This document shows, in pieces, positions 46,401-55,721 of a stretch of DNA of 64,000 bases. The first letter of the stretch is position 1, and each line of letters opens with the position of its first letter. The DNA lies in NCBI GenBank assembly GCA_032718475.1, contig JAUCBJ010007338.1, positions 1 through 64,000 of the forward strand. Reading direction: 5' to 3'. A program made the translations under genes and the position numbers. This DNA is from Nemertoderma westbladi (Eukaryota > Xenacoelomorpha > Nemertodermatida > Nemertodermatidae). The notes beneath the pieces were generated by a model, which had not been told where the DNA came from, did not search any database, and saw only the letters and a list, made by a program, of their open reading frames with translations.

Positions 46401-49400
46401 TATCCCTGACAGTTCCGTCAGTAAGGCCACCATGGTCTATGATGATCCCGTAAGTGATCCGGTTCCAATAGCGACTTCAGCACAACATATTAAGTTAATT
46501 AATGAGGTTTCTAAGTCAACTACGATTTATGAACAAGGTAGACCTCTTGATGGCGTTCCTAAAGCTATCGATAATATCACCAACACCGTTTATGCAATCA
46601 GTACGCCTGATCTTACTGAAAGTGAAAATATATCCAAAGCAGTAGTTTCTCAATCTAGTGGTTTAGAACCAGTATTACCAGTTAATATTGAAGACATCAG
46701 AAACCTCCATAATGCTAATGCAGTTTCAAGTTCAATTTCAGATGAAAACCAACTTGGCATTGTTCCAAAGGTAAACTTTTCAGATGGGATTGTTCAATTG
46801 ACAAAGACATATATTAACGAAAGCATTGAGCCAATAACTATTTCTGATGGTAGGAAGTCCAAATCGACCGTTTGTACTAATTTATCTGTTCCTGATGTCA
46901 ACAAAAATAATTATCCTGATGATATTATTAAATCCATTGATGATTTTGCTATAACTACTTCTGTTGTTGGTGCACAAAACATCAGCGATTCTGACAGATA
47001 TCTTGCTGATAAAGTCGAAAACAAAGTACCGGTATGTAATTCTATGTCCAACTTGGCTCCCCACAGCATGCCCAGATTACCCGAGAAAAAGGTGCCAGTG
47101 AGTGATAGTTATGAGCAACATGAAACTACATTACCTACAATTGTTGCAAGCGAAACCTCCCAACAAATACAGCCGCATGTTTCAATGCCTCAAAAGGATT
47201 CCATAGACTTCCAAAATCTGGATATTCCTCAGGTTAAATCTGGTTTTATTAAACCAGTTGTTTCGGATATGGATCCGTGTAAGCAAAAGATATCTCAAGA
47301 CCTTACTATACAATCAGTTAACAAGAGTGGGGAAATTAAGGGTGAAATTGGTCTACCTCAAACAGTCAGGGATGTTAGTGAGCTACAAGTTGAGGATGAA
47401 AACAAAACTACTGTATCTGAGAAACAACAGACAAGAGGCAAATCTGAACAGCAAATTGATATCCCAGTAGCTGAACTTGATCAGGCAGCAAATGACATTA
47501 TTATTGAGCCAGAAAATATTCTTGCTACTATCGACCAATGCGTTGAAGGGTTGCAGCCAGCTGACATTGACAATGGTTCAGGCGGCGAAAGCATAAATGG
47601 AAATGATGACACTGTATCTGGGAGAAAAAAAGCGAAACTACGTGGAAAAAAGGGGAAAGCAAAGAAATCGAAAACTAAACTTCGACAAGTACCTTCTGGT
47701 GCAGATCAATTAGTGAGTAGTAATAAATCACAGACAGAAATTAGCCAAGAGCAAATGGATTCCAACCAAAATAATACAGACAACCTTGAAGAACATATTG
47801 ATTGTCAACAGACAGATGGTCATGTAGACATCAGCAAGGACCAAATAAATAGTAATTCATTCCAGATAGATTCCACTCCCATCCAAATAGATGATACTAA
47901 AGACCTGGCAGCCCCAACAAGTCAAGAAGAAATTGAAAATCTACAGCCGAAATCTAATTTTGTAGATTCGAGTGCAGTTGATATTGGGGATGATTCCAAT
48001 TTGTTAGGAGGAAAAGGTTATAATATATCGAATGATGAAGTTTTTCAGTCAGTTGAAAGTTTGGACGAATCACCGCCTGTGAGAAAAACGAGGTCACAAT
48101 CTAACCTTGGAAAAGCTACAATAGGAAAGAGCACAACAAAACAACAGCAATTGAAATTGAAATTTAAGAAATCCAAGGGGAAAAAGGAAACTGGAGATCA
48201 AGGTGAAGATGAGGACTTGAGGGCTCTAAGTAGTTATTCTCCCAGTCTTCCTGGAGTTGAAAAGCAGACTGGGAAACAGGGTCGGAAGAAATCGGTAATA
48301 CAAAATGAGTCTGTTATTACTGATGATCATTCACTCAATGTTAGTGACCAGAAAGAAGCGAAGGTGGAGACACCTCGACAACTGCGACCAAGAAAACGCA
48401 GTGGCGTGAGGATTCTAGAATCTAGTGATGCTTCCCCAAAGACACCTGAACTGAAAGAACTTAGTGCAATACAGTCACCTAAGCAACAAATTCCTGACAT
48501 ACAATCGGGTAAATCATTGCCCGAAAAATCTCCCACTCGTGGAAGGCAGGAAGACAAGATAGAAGAATCGGCACAAGTCGAACTTGAAGAAAATATTTTA
48601 GATCCCATTGATAAAACGCCCCCCGAACCGGAAACTGATACTCGGAAAAAACTTCGTCCAAGGAATCGGAAACAGTCTTCTGCAATACCTAATTTACCTG
48701 AGAACAATGCAAAGTCTGTGAGAAAACAAAACCGAGTAGCGGTTCTCGCTCCTTCAATTGAAAGCGTCCCACTGGAAGTCTCTACAGTGAAACTTCCTGC
48801 AACTGATGGGGAAGACAAAACGGTTGCTATGGATGTTGATGCAAAACATGGTCGTAGTTTGTTAGATGAAAAGGTATCACCTGGTGCACAGCTTCCTGTT
48901 GAACCTATTGAAGATAAACTACTATTGAAACCAGTTTGTGAAGGGCCAGAGCAAAAGAGTGATCAAATGTCCCCTGATAAGCATGAAAATGTACAACCAG
49001 AACAAAATGACTTGAAGATAAATTCACTACTTTCTTCGAATCACGAATCAAGAGACAATTCAATACCGGTAACAAACGTTGCTGATAAAAAAGATTCATT
49101 AACATTGCAACATTCAAAGCAAATTTCTTCAACATTCGCTGCTGATGAAATTCGGATAACAACGCAAACAAAATATGCCGTCAATGTAGAAAGTTCACTA
49201 ACTAAGCCAAACATTTCCGAAAGTAAAGATATGCTACATCTGATACGAGCCCTAGAATATAGTAGTGATAAAACTCAACAAATGTCCTCAAACCGCAATG
49301 ATTATGCAGTGGAACCCATCGACGAAATGACTAAAGATATTGCTGGGGAAGTCCAGGACGTAGAAGTTACTGAGAAGTCACCAATTAATCACTTACAGTC

Positions 49401-52400
49401 TACTGATGAATTGTTTGACACCGAGGTGCCTTTGCATAGAGCCCCTGGAATTCTTTCTCTTGAAACAAGTGGGACAACTGATAAGGGTAGTGCCACAACA
49501 GCTGTTACAGATGGGATAATGCCACTGAGTAATGCCACAACAGTTGTTACAGATGGGACTACGCCGTTGGGTAATACCACAACATATGTTACAGATGGGA
49601 CAACGCCATTGAGTAGTGCCACAACAGCTGGAACAAATTGGACAACACCGCTGCGTAATGCCACAACAGATGTTACAGATGGGACAACGCCGCTGGGTAA
49701 TGCCACAACAGATGTTACAGATGGGACTACGCCGTTGGGTAATGCCATAACAGCTGTTACAGATGGGACAACGCCACTGGATGATGCCACAACAGCTGTT
49801 ACAGATGGGACAATGCCACTGGGTAATACCGAAACACCTGGTAAAGTTGGGACAATGCCACTGGATGATGCCACAACAGCTGTTACAGATGGGACTACGC
49901 CGTTGGGTAATGCCATAACAGCTGTTATAGATGGGACAACGCCACTGGGTGATGCCACAACAGCTGTTACAGATGGGACAATGCCAATGGGTAATACCGA
50001 AACACCTGGTAAAGATAGGACAATGCCACTGGGTGATGCCACAACAGCTGGTGAAGATGGGACAACTTCGCTTGATATTGCCACTACAGCTGGTTCAGTT
50101 GGCCTTTGTAATTCAGAATCCCACCAGAACCAAATAGAACATGACGAGGTTCTACAACATGCAAATACTGATCTATATGATTCTTCGAAATTCGACAATA
50201 CTCGTACTGAAGTTGATACAACAGTTGTTTCTGACAAATGTAAGTCTCCAGTCCGCCCCCTTGCAACATGGCATTCATATGCAGATGAATTTACCTCTAA
50301 AGATTCAAGAAAGGCTGTAGAAATTGAAAGTCGAGAAAGCGGCACTGGAGAACTATCGGGTAATTTTCGAATCCCCAAAAAGCAAAGTATCCAGCCTACA
50401 ACAGATGGCTGCAACGACAGGCCGAATGTATCTGAAACATCATCCCATTCCACTTCATTTTCGCAAAGTCATGTTTCTGCTCCGGCCTCACCGTGTCGTA
50501 AAGGTCATCTCCCATGGATTGATAAACATGGTCTGCATAGCTCTCCCCGTTCACATGCTCTCAAAGGTGATGCATTACTTACACTGAAAGGTGGTAAGTT
50601 GTCCGGCAAGGATAAAACCGCACCAAATAAGCCAGTTGGTATTGTTATTAAGCCATCATCATCGTCAACTGCACAGCCAATTGAATATGAAGAACCGAAA
50701 ACTTACAAGGAGTACCGCGAGCTCAAGGAGAAGGGTGTTCTCCCCACAAATCCAACAAAGGATAAAGGCGGAAAGCAAAGTGAAACTAAAAGTAAAAAAA
50801 CTGATGTTGATGGGAAACTACACTCAAGTATCAGTCCAAGCAAGCCGTTGGCCAAAGCAGAACAGGCTAAACAACATCATGAGCAGGGGGAACATCATGG
50901 AAAACATCGTCATGAACCGATTAAAACTCATGACATTGCAAAGCATAAACAAACTGAGGCTGAGTTGCGACACAATCACCGGTCTAATACTAAACTATAT
51001 AAATCGCATGAAGACTCATCCAGCACACAGACTGACCCCAGAATCGAATCTAATAAATTGCCTGGAGATATCGATTCATCCAATTCAAATTTAGATCCAT
51101 CCCACCGAGGTGAAAGGATGTTACACGATGGTAGTTGGAAGGACCAAACCTCTAGTGTTGAGGGTCATTCTGTACCAACTAAAGATGAAAAGCCAAGAAG
51201 AGAGAAAACTTTTGAAGAATTTCGTAAAGAACAATATATGGAGGCTGAGCGATGTGTTGTGAAGGATCCCCAGCAATTTATTCACTCAAAATATGGTGGA
51301 GAATATTCTCATCCGCATTTCTCTCAAAGGAATCCCCATCTACAACAACGCTACCCTCGCCAACGCAGTCCTAATACGTATCAAAGATATCCGCAGTATA
51401 ACCAAAACATCCGTAAACCTTACCCACAACACCATAGCCCAAACCTGCAGAAACCTTACCCACAAAATCGTAGCCCAAACCTGCAGAAACCTTACCCACA
51501 AAATCGTAGCCCAAACCTACAGAACGTACGTTTCCCCTACCGCAACCCAAATCTCCACCATAAAGTTCCCCCTTCCCACAGCCCAACTCTCCATTCACAC
51601 TTGCTACAACGCGGTCCCAACATACCATCCCGTTTCTCCCAACACAGTCCCAACTATTCGCCGCGGTTTTCATCCGGTGTCTCTCGCCCTGGTGACACCA
51701 GGGGGAACACGTGGTCTTCGCTCAACATTCCTACGTCAACAACCGCCAGACAATATCAGACCAAAGTCCCAACGGCAACCACTTCCTACCTGTCATATGC
51801 CACCCAAGTGGAAACAACATCCTACACAACCAAACCAGAGGAAGCCACGTCCTACACGTATACCAATCCCGATAAGTCGGATTATTCGCAGATTTCATAC
51901 GCTTCTTATTTCAGTCAAACTCCGCCCCCACAACAATCCTACTTAGCTACATACGCCTCTAGCGATAAGGACGCCGTGCCAGATAATACAACAACATCGT
52001 ATGCTAGTCTAATGGACCCGCTAACATACCAGCTGACCGGCGCAGCCATTCCCACGACCTACAGTGTGAGTAACGCGGTTCCCGCTACAGACAACCGAAC
52101 TTACCAAACTGCTTCCTACTTGGAGTCGCAGGCCCAAGAATCTTGTCTGTTGATGACGTCACAACTTCCCGCAGAGATTCCAACGTATCCGTCGGCTGTA
52201 GCCCCCGCAGCACCAGTACCGGCGGTGTCCACCGCATCATCCTACCTACTGCCCCCGCAACCGGTGCCCCCTGTCACCCCCCTAGACAGTCTGTACAATA
52301 ACGCTCAACAGGCCGCTCAAATGATAATCCAATCAACTATCCTAAACCAGAACATTCGTCAACTAGACCAGCACCTACAGTCAGTGCTGAAACTGAAACA

Positions 52401-52725
52401 GCAGGAGGCCTTGGTGTCTGGGGGGGTTGCCCAGGAGACACGAGACCCCGAGGTCCCCTCGACTGGTTACGGGGAACTCGACTCGACCCCCTGGATACCC
52501 GGTATCACGTGTCCCCCGCAGGAGGCGCAACGACCCATCACCCTCAGCCAGACGTTGATCCCGTTTGCCCAGGCTATCAGCGTGGGCGGGACGTTGCTCT
52601 CCTCTGTCACTGGCCACAGGTCCGATACCACACCCGTGGTCAGTGCGGGGTCCTCGGTCAGTTACCATGACGACGCCTCCTACCCGCCACCCCCGCCTCC
52701 ACCCCCACCTCGGGCGCCAAGATAA
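43477..52725 (+). CDS. DOT1L: Histone H3-K79 methyltransferase DOT1L, single 3,082-codon exon
   Basis: The start ACAATGG fits the Kozak pattern (A at -3, G at +4). Residues about 1-330 form a DOT1 methyltransferase domain: DLGSGVGQVV (SAM motif I, Asp158), a FGIERAE acidic loop, FVNNYAFGP (active-site region), RIVSSK and the C-terminal VSYYLHTIDRT signature. DOT1L methylates H3 Lys79 on nucleosomes in the nucleus. Residues about 427-450 are Lys-rich, where other DOT1L proteins have a nucleosome-binding basic segment. About 528-670 are predicted coiled coil (KIEAEKEKQK..), matching the AF10-binding region. The remaining 2,400 residues look disordered, with a KKAKLRGKKGKAKKSKTK basic cluster near 1382, a 42-bp coding minisatellite (49495-50095), PNLQKPYPQNRS repeats and a final poly-Pro run. 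The family is usually about 1,500-1,800 aa in vertebrates, so length and lack of introns are unusual. Confidence 0.96.
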   Translation: MEKTLTLESLFGAPAAQYMWPLPMSEKQDGAIEIVETIRWVCQDFPELNAAVDNHILKDYDTHDYHSMRNICERYNRAVAAILDTWLGSNRYKRIPERASSGLLKHILNQVYTHAVCDPDKLNVYEPFSPEVYGETSYDLVKKMLETIAIRETDTFIDLGSGVGQVVLQIAASTECRFSFGIERAETPSSYAINMEREFRKWMAWYGKSYGEFKLEKGDFLDDSMSDRIANASVVFVNNYAFGPIVNHQLKLRFANMKESARIVSSKEFVRPNFRITSRALSDISSIMRVTEIEGMRGSVSWTVTPVSYYLHTIDRTQLELYFKENRERGSHRGRGEADFETDTSDTGSSSLRGYQRRQEGGGDGGLVGDSATVSETSSSVAELCDDIVWGPTTRRQWKQLVAQESHQKEDKSKSRGLPLQTIKEHREKSTTKKSILLKNNKNAKETSKKNVMSGNNLIALDLLHRETINSTRSPCPISDVIDDDVEEKPNVIVSEPQDNEFNRFMGNLRNLYASYFEKIKNPNFVEIIQKKIEAEKEKQKALVYKQAVLSRQIDSLRKESVDLLQDKLLGLGISAANPQQIIDQAQTIIEKHRDLTEKVEIAETQLQFAENENHRLNKLLKVEAKQLPADTFRKSDLKSQLNKLETDVSTWERFEAKLKQKVVAEKERLPLASPKGVPHRQRSPSSTPSPRTPQMFSVESLITSQYQSTFFNNPQSLHPVQRLSDVMQPDVVGIQPREMPFGYSQQATLFGQPQLHIISPDSIKRKRDSSSSSRKSPKIAARSKSPGRSGSARESTLAYSDIAQGSSHPYVIRKIRNEGFPPSPVTTQTSVIAPAVTAIREGDPADAEVARVLASTRVTSCSSRITTPSPRLMPIKQRILGCKEETRTPIPMSLEDKVSLMTQRSDSLPYSEGSQVTELMYCKIIEEPDATLDSIMGVSLEPVSGASGIGTSLHHNSSTISKGTDEEHKSPQIVIPDSSVSKATMVYDDPVSDPVPIATSAQHIKLINEVSKSTTIYEQGRPLDGVPKAIDNITNTVYAISTPDLTESENISKAVVSQSSGLEPVLPVNIEDIRNLHNANAVSSSISDENQLGIVPKVNFSDGIVQLTKTYINESIEPITISDGRKSKSTVCTNLSVPDVNKNNYPDDIIKSIDDFAITTSVVGAQNISDSDRYLADKVENKVPVCNSMSNLAPHSMPRLPEKKVPVSDSYEQHETTLPTIVASETSQQIQPHVSMPQKDSIDFQNLDIPQVKSGFIKPVVSDMDPCKQKISQDLTIQSVNKSGEIKGEIGLPQTVRDVSELQVEDENKTTVSEKQQTRGKSEQQIDIPVAELDQAANDIIIEPENILATIDQCVEGLQPADIDNGSGGESINGNDDTVSGRKKAKLRGKKGKAKKSKTKLRQVPSGADQLVSSNKSQTEISQEQMDSNQNNTDNLEEHIDCQQTDGHVDISKDQINSNSFQIDSTPIQIDDTKDLAAPTSQEEIENLQPKSNFVDSSAVDIGDDSNLLGGKGYNISNDEVFQSVESLDESPPVRKTRSQSNLGKATIGKSTTKQQQLKLKFKKSKGKKETGDQGEDEDLRALSSYSPSLPGVEKQTGKQGRKKSVIQNESVITDDHSLNVSDQKEAKVETPRQLRPRKRSGVRILESSDASPKTPELKELSAIQSPKQQIPDIQSGKSLPEKSPTRGRQEDKIEESAQVELEENILDPIDKTPPEPETDTRKKLRPRNRKQSSAIPNLPENNAKSVRKQNRVAVLAPSIESVPLEVSTVKLPATDGEDKTVAMDVDAKHGRSLLDEKVSPGAQLPVEPIEDKLLLKPVCEGPEQKSDQMSPDKHENVQPEQNDLKINSLLSSNHESRDNSIPVTNVADKKDSLTLQHSKQISSTFAADEIRITTQTKYAVNVESSLTKPNISESKDMLHLIRALEYSSDKTQQMSSNRNDYAVEPIDEMTKDIAGEVQDVEVTEKSPINHLQSTDELFDTEVPLHRAPGILSLETSGTTDKGSATTAVTDGIMPLSNATTVVTDGTTPLGNTTTYVTDGTTPLSSATTAGTNWTTPLRNATTDVTDGTTPLGNATTDVTDGTTPLGNAITAVTDGTTPLDDATTAVTDGTMPLGNTETPGKVGTMPLDDATTAVTDGTTPLGNAITAVIDGTTPLGDATTAVTDGTMPMGNTETPGKDRTMPLGDATTAGEDGTTSLDIATTAGSVGLCNSESHQNQIEHDEVLQHANTDLYDSSKFDNTRTEVDTTVVSDKCKSPVRPLATWHSYADEFTSKDSRKAVEIESRESGTGELSGNFRIPKKQSIQPTTDGCNDRPNVSETSSHSTSFSQSHVSAPASPCRKGHLPWIDKHGLHSSPRSHALKGDALLTLKGGKLSGKDKTAPNKPVGIVIKPSSSSTAQPIEYEEPKTYKEYRELKEKGVLPTNPTKDKGGKQSETKSKKTDVDGKLHSSISPSKPLAKAEQAKQHHEQGEHHGKHRHEPIKTHDIAKHKQTEAELRHNHRSNTKLYKSHEDSSSTQTDPRIESNKLPGDIDSSNSNLDPSHRGERMLHDGSWKDQTSSVEGHSVPTKDEKPRREKTFEEFRKEQYMEAERCVVKDPQQFIHSKYGGEYSHPHFSQRNPHLQQRYPRQRSPNTYQRYPQYNQNIRKPYPQHHSPNLQKPYPQNRSPNLQKPYPQNRSPNLQNVRFPYRNPNLHHKVPPSHSPTLHSHLLQRGPNIPSRFSQHSPNYSPRFSSGVSRPGDTRGNTWSSLNIPTSTTARQYQTKVPTATTSYLSYATQVETTSYTTKPEEATSYTYTNPDKSDYSQISYASYFSQTPPPQQSYLATYASSDKDAVPDNTTTSYASLMDPLTYQLTGAAIPTTYSVSNAVPATDNRTYQTASYLESQAQESCLLMTSQLPAEIPTYPSAVAPAAPVPAVSTASSYLLPPQPVPPVTPLDSLYNNAQQAAQMIIQSTILNQNIRQLDQHLQSVLKLKQQEALVSGGVAQETRDPEVPSTGYGELDSTPWIPGITCPPQEAQRPITLSQTLIPFAQAISVGGTLLSSVTGHRSDTTPVVSAGSSVSYHDDASYPPPPPPPPPRAPR
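49495..50095 (+). repeat. 42-bp coding minisatellite in DOT1L
   Basis: About 14 units encode a 14-residue period (T-T-A-V-T-D-G-T-T-P-L-G-N-A), residues about 2007-2206. The frame is kept in all units. Variants such as ETPGKVGTMPLDD show internal block duplication. Confidence 0.92.
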
Positions 52726-53504
52726 CTCAGATGGTTCTAGAATAATAATAATATAATAGATAATTTTATTTCCACGTAGCATTGAAGTATATATAAATAT
52801 ACAATTTGTAATAATTTGGTGTTTTGGAAATGAAATTTTCTTAGTAGTAAAACTGTTTTATATTCAACTTTTTTTTATTTACTCAAATAGAATATGCGGT
52901 AAAACTTATTACCCTAACAAACATTAATAACGATTTAGCTATTTATGCCAAATAATTTATTTAGGTATTTTTCCTTCAACGACCACCTGAATAACTTTAA
53001 CTTTGTTAAATGTCTAGAACAATATGGGAACCATTAAAAATTATTAGAAAATTACAAAAAATAGCGATTAAATTTATCGAAAGCGAAGTACAAAGCTCTC
53101 ACTCTTATTGCAATCAAAATCATATCCATCTGAATTGTTTACGAAAAATGTTTGAATTTGCGTTTATTATCGTTAAATGTTTCCTATTTCGCCTTGGTGT
53201 ATATAACTAACTATATGTTATATTGTATTATTATATATAATATTAATATGTATTTTATTTTTATTATATTAATTAATACTTCTTCTCTGAAAATTAATAA
53301 TGTTAATTTGATGTTAATCTGAAAAAATACGTTTCCAACGGCAAAATCCAAGATATAACAGTTTCTCCAGTGTAATGTCTATTGATGGTGATCATATTTT
53401 AGCGCCACTAATATAATGCCGCCCCAAATTAGATGATTTGATACCAAAAAAATGATTTAGCACCAAATATATTTTTTTGTAGCACCAATTCACATCCCCC
53501 AATT
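52726..53504. other. 3' flank of DOT1L
   Basis: Very AT-rich. No canonical AATAAA stands out close to the stop, and there is no genomic A-tail that would mark a retrocopy. Confidence 0.5.
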
Positions 53505-53760
53505 TTGAATATCCCTCTCATCAAAAACAATTATTCACCCCCCCCCCCCCCCCCCCCCCCCCAAAAAAAAACAATTTATTCAGCCCCCCAAAAACAATTT
53601 ATTTATCCCACAAAAACAATAATTTATCCCCCAAAAATAATTATTCTTCCCCTAAAAACAATTATTCATACCTCAAAAAGTTTTCAATCTCCCTAAAATA
53701 ATTACTTGTCAACCAAAAACAATTCTTCCAACACCAAATATTTTATGGTAATTTTATTTA
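53505..53760. repeat. CCCCCAAAAACAATTATTC-type array with poly(C)
   Basis: Roughly 21-bp degenerate units AAAAACAATTATTCCCCC, including a run of 25 Cs at 53538-53562. They are in inverted orientation relative to the GGGGG-AATA arrays at 53935-54035 and 54411-54720. Confidence 0.8.
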
Positions 53761-53934
53761 AAAATACAAATTCATTAATTATTTATTTACATAAATCAAA
53801 CAAAATGTTTAATCATCGTATACTAACGATCCTCGTACCAATAGTCTCTGTAAGTAAGAGTCTGTAACTGAGAGTCTGTAACTGAAGTCTGTAACTGAGA
53901 GTCTGTTTATTTTGGTAGAATACTTGAATATTTT

Positions 53935-54035
53935 GGGGGAATTGAATATGCATTTATTTTGGGGGAATATGTATTTATTTTAGGGGAATATGCATTTATT
54001 TTGGGGGAATATGCATTTATTTTGGGGGAATATTT
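53935..54035. repeat. 21-bp array (ATTTATTTTGGGGGAATATGC), left part
   Basis: Four to five 21-bp units. The array resumes at 54411 after a LINE insertion. Confidence 0.9.
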
Positions 54036-54410
54036 TTCGAATTGATGGTTGCTACATAAGACTACTAAGGGCAGCCCTAAACATCAGCTGGAGACAACAC
54101 ATGACAAACGCCGAGCTTTATGGTACAATACCACCTGTATCAACCACCCTCCGTGAACGCAGATTAAGATTCAGTGGGCACTACTGCTGGCGAAGTAAAG
54201 ACGAGGTCATACCAGATCTACTTCTCTGGCAACCAACTCATGGAAAGCGTAGTCGTGGACGACCGGCCATAACATATATAGATCAACTTGAAAGGGATAC
54301 TGAACTTGGGAGAAACGAAATTGCGACAACTATGGAGAATCGGGAAGCCTGGAAGGATCTCATTTCCACTGTCCGAGTTCGCGCGACCTAGTAGTAGTAG
54401 TAGTAGTAGT
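54036..54410 (+). mobile_element. LINE 3' end with (TAG)n tail inserted in the 21-bp array
   Basis: The frame to 54391 encodes the C-terminal part of a non-LTR retrotransposon protein (IRLLRAALNISW, RRLRFSGHYCWR, LLLWQPTHGKRSRGRP). After the stop comes seven TAG repeats, the same 3' terminus as the LINE at 13.1 kb. It is strongly 5' truncated. Confidence 0.9.
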
Positions 54411-54600
54411 TGGGGGAATATGCATTTATTTTGGGGGAATGTGTATTTATTTTGGGGGAATATGCATTTATTTTGGGGGAATATGCATTTATTTTGGGGG
54501 AATGTGTATTTATTTTGGGGGAATATGCATTTATTTTGGGGGAATATGCATTTATTTTGTGGGAATATCTATTTATTTTGGGGGATTATGTATTTATTGT
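54411..54600. repeat. 21-bp array, right part
   Basis: About nine units GGGGGAATATGCATTTATTTT or GGGGGAATGTGTATTTATTTT. It grades into TTTTGGTGTTGAATAATTG units to about 54720, and a poly(G) run of 23 lies at 54812-54834. Confidence 0.9.
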
Positions 54601-55028
54601 AATTTATTGTATTCGATGTTGAATAATTGTTTTTGGTGTTGAAAAATTTGTTTTGGTGTTGAGTAATTGTATTTGGGGTGACTTATTTTATTTGGTTTTG
54701 ATAATTTTTTTTGGGGGTAACATTGATTAAATTGGTGTTATATAATTTTTTGGTTAAATTTTCATCAATTTTGTGTAACTTTAATTGGTAGCCTATTTTT
54801 ACACCATGACTGGGGGGGGGGGGGGGGGGGGGGGCGTATTTACAAACCCCATACAGTCTCGACACTGGCAATGTAATTCAGCCTGAATAAAGGACCAATG
54901 AGAGACGATCAGTAATTGGAAGTCTAGTGCTGAGATGGTATGGGGTTTGGGAATACACCAAACCCCATACTATATCCCTCGGCACTTTAATGTGGTACTT
55001 TACAGTGCTGCTTACTTCATGTTTTTTA

Positions 55029-55285
55029 GGTCCACGTAGCAAGACCTCTAGAATTCACTCTGTTGTTGACTTCGGTGTTGGTGTTGTAATTTCCAGTTGG
55101 GTTTACAAGGCTTCATACGGCGCAGTGGCGTTGGACGTAGAATCTCTTCCAAAGAGTTCCGAGTACATTCCCCCCTTTCCGCTGAAATTTTTTGGTAGTA
55201 AGATTTCGTATTAAGCCAATCAAGGAGACAGTTCATACGTTAGTAGACGCGGACCTTTGCGCGTTGTCGCGCTTGTCATCATAAA
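55029..55285 (+). mobile_element. tRNA-derived SINE (40-bp-head family), copy 2
   Basis: A single 40-bp head (AGGTCCACGTAGCAAGACCT) is followed by TTTCCAGTTGGGTTTACAAG and a tRNA-like part with a deletion (GCAGTGGCGTTGGACGTAGAATCTCT). The shared body follows (TGGTAGTAAGATT, GAGACAGTTCATACGTTAGT, GCGGACCTTTGCGCG). Only one head unit is present, in contrast to 14 kb. Confidence 0.87.
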
Positions 55286-55721
55286 GTAGAAGCGGGTACC
55301 GGTATTTATTTATCGCAGAACAGTGACTGTAAATGGTGATTCTCGTCAGATATTAATTAAACCATTTCCATTAATTACGGTTAGTAAACCTTGTGTAATG
55401 CGATTCATCCGTATGTGAATGATGTTTAAAATGATCTCAATGCGTCTATACTTTATTTCTCTGGTGCGCCGATTTTTGCTTTATTGTTAATATTCTGGCG
55501 CAATTCCTCGTTAAGTGTCAAAAATGTAAATGCAAAATCAATAATAATTATTATTCTACCTGTCAGCTTGTTTTCAGGGTAATTAATAAAAATTTATAAA
55601 TAGAAAATCAATATAAATTTAAGAAAAATATTGAAAGTAATTAATTAAAATATACCCTCTTTATTATTATTACATTATACATGCTAATCTAAACCCCAAT
55701 TCGTGTTTCAGTCTGCACAGC
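55286..55721. other. Intergenic DNA
   Basis: AT-rich sequence with no supported feature. Confidence 0.5.

Noticed and set aside
43477-52725. DOT1L as a recent processed retrocopy
   Set aside because: There is no A-tail, no flanking duplication and no disabling change. Intron loss in the lineage is as likely.
52565-52756. Frames overlapping the end of DOT1L on either strand
   Set aside because: They are shadows of the GC-rich DOT1L coding sequence.
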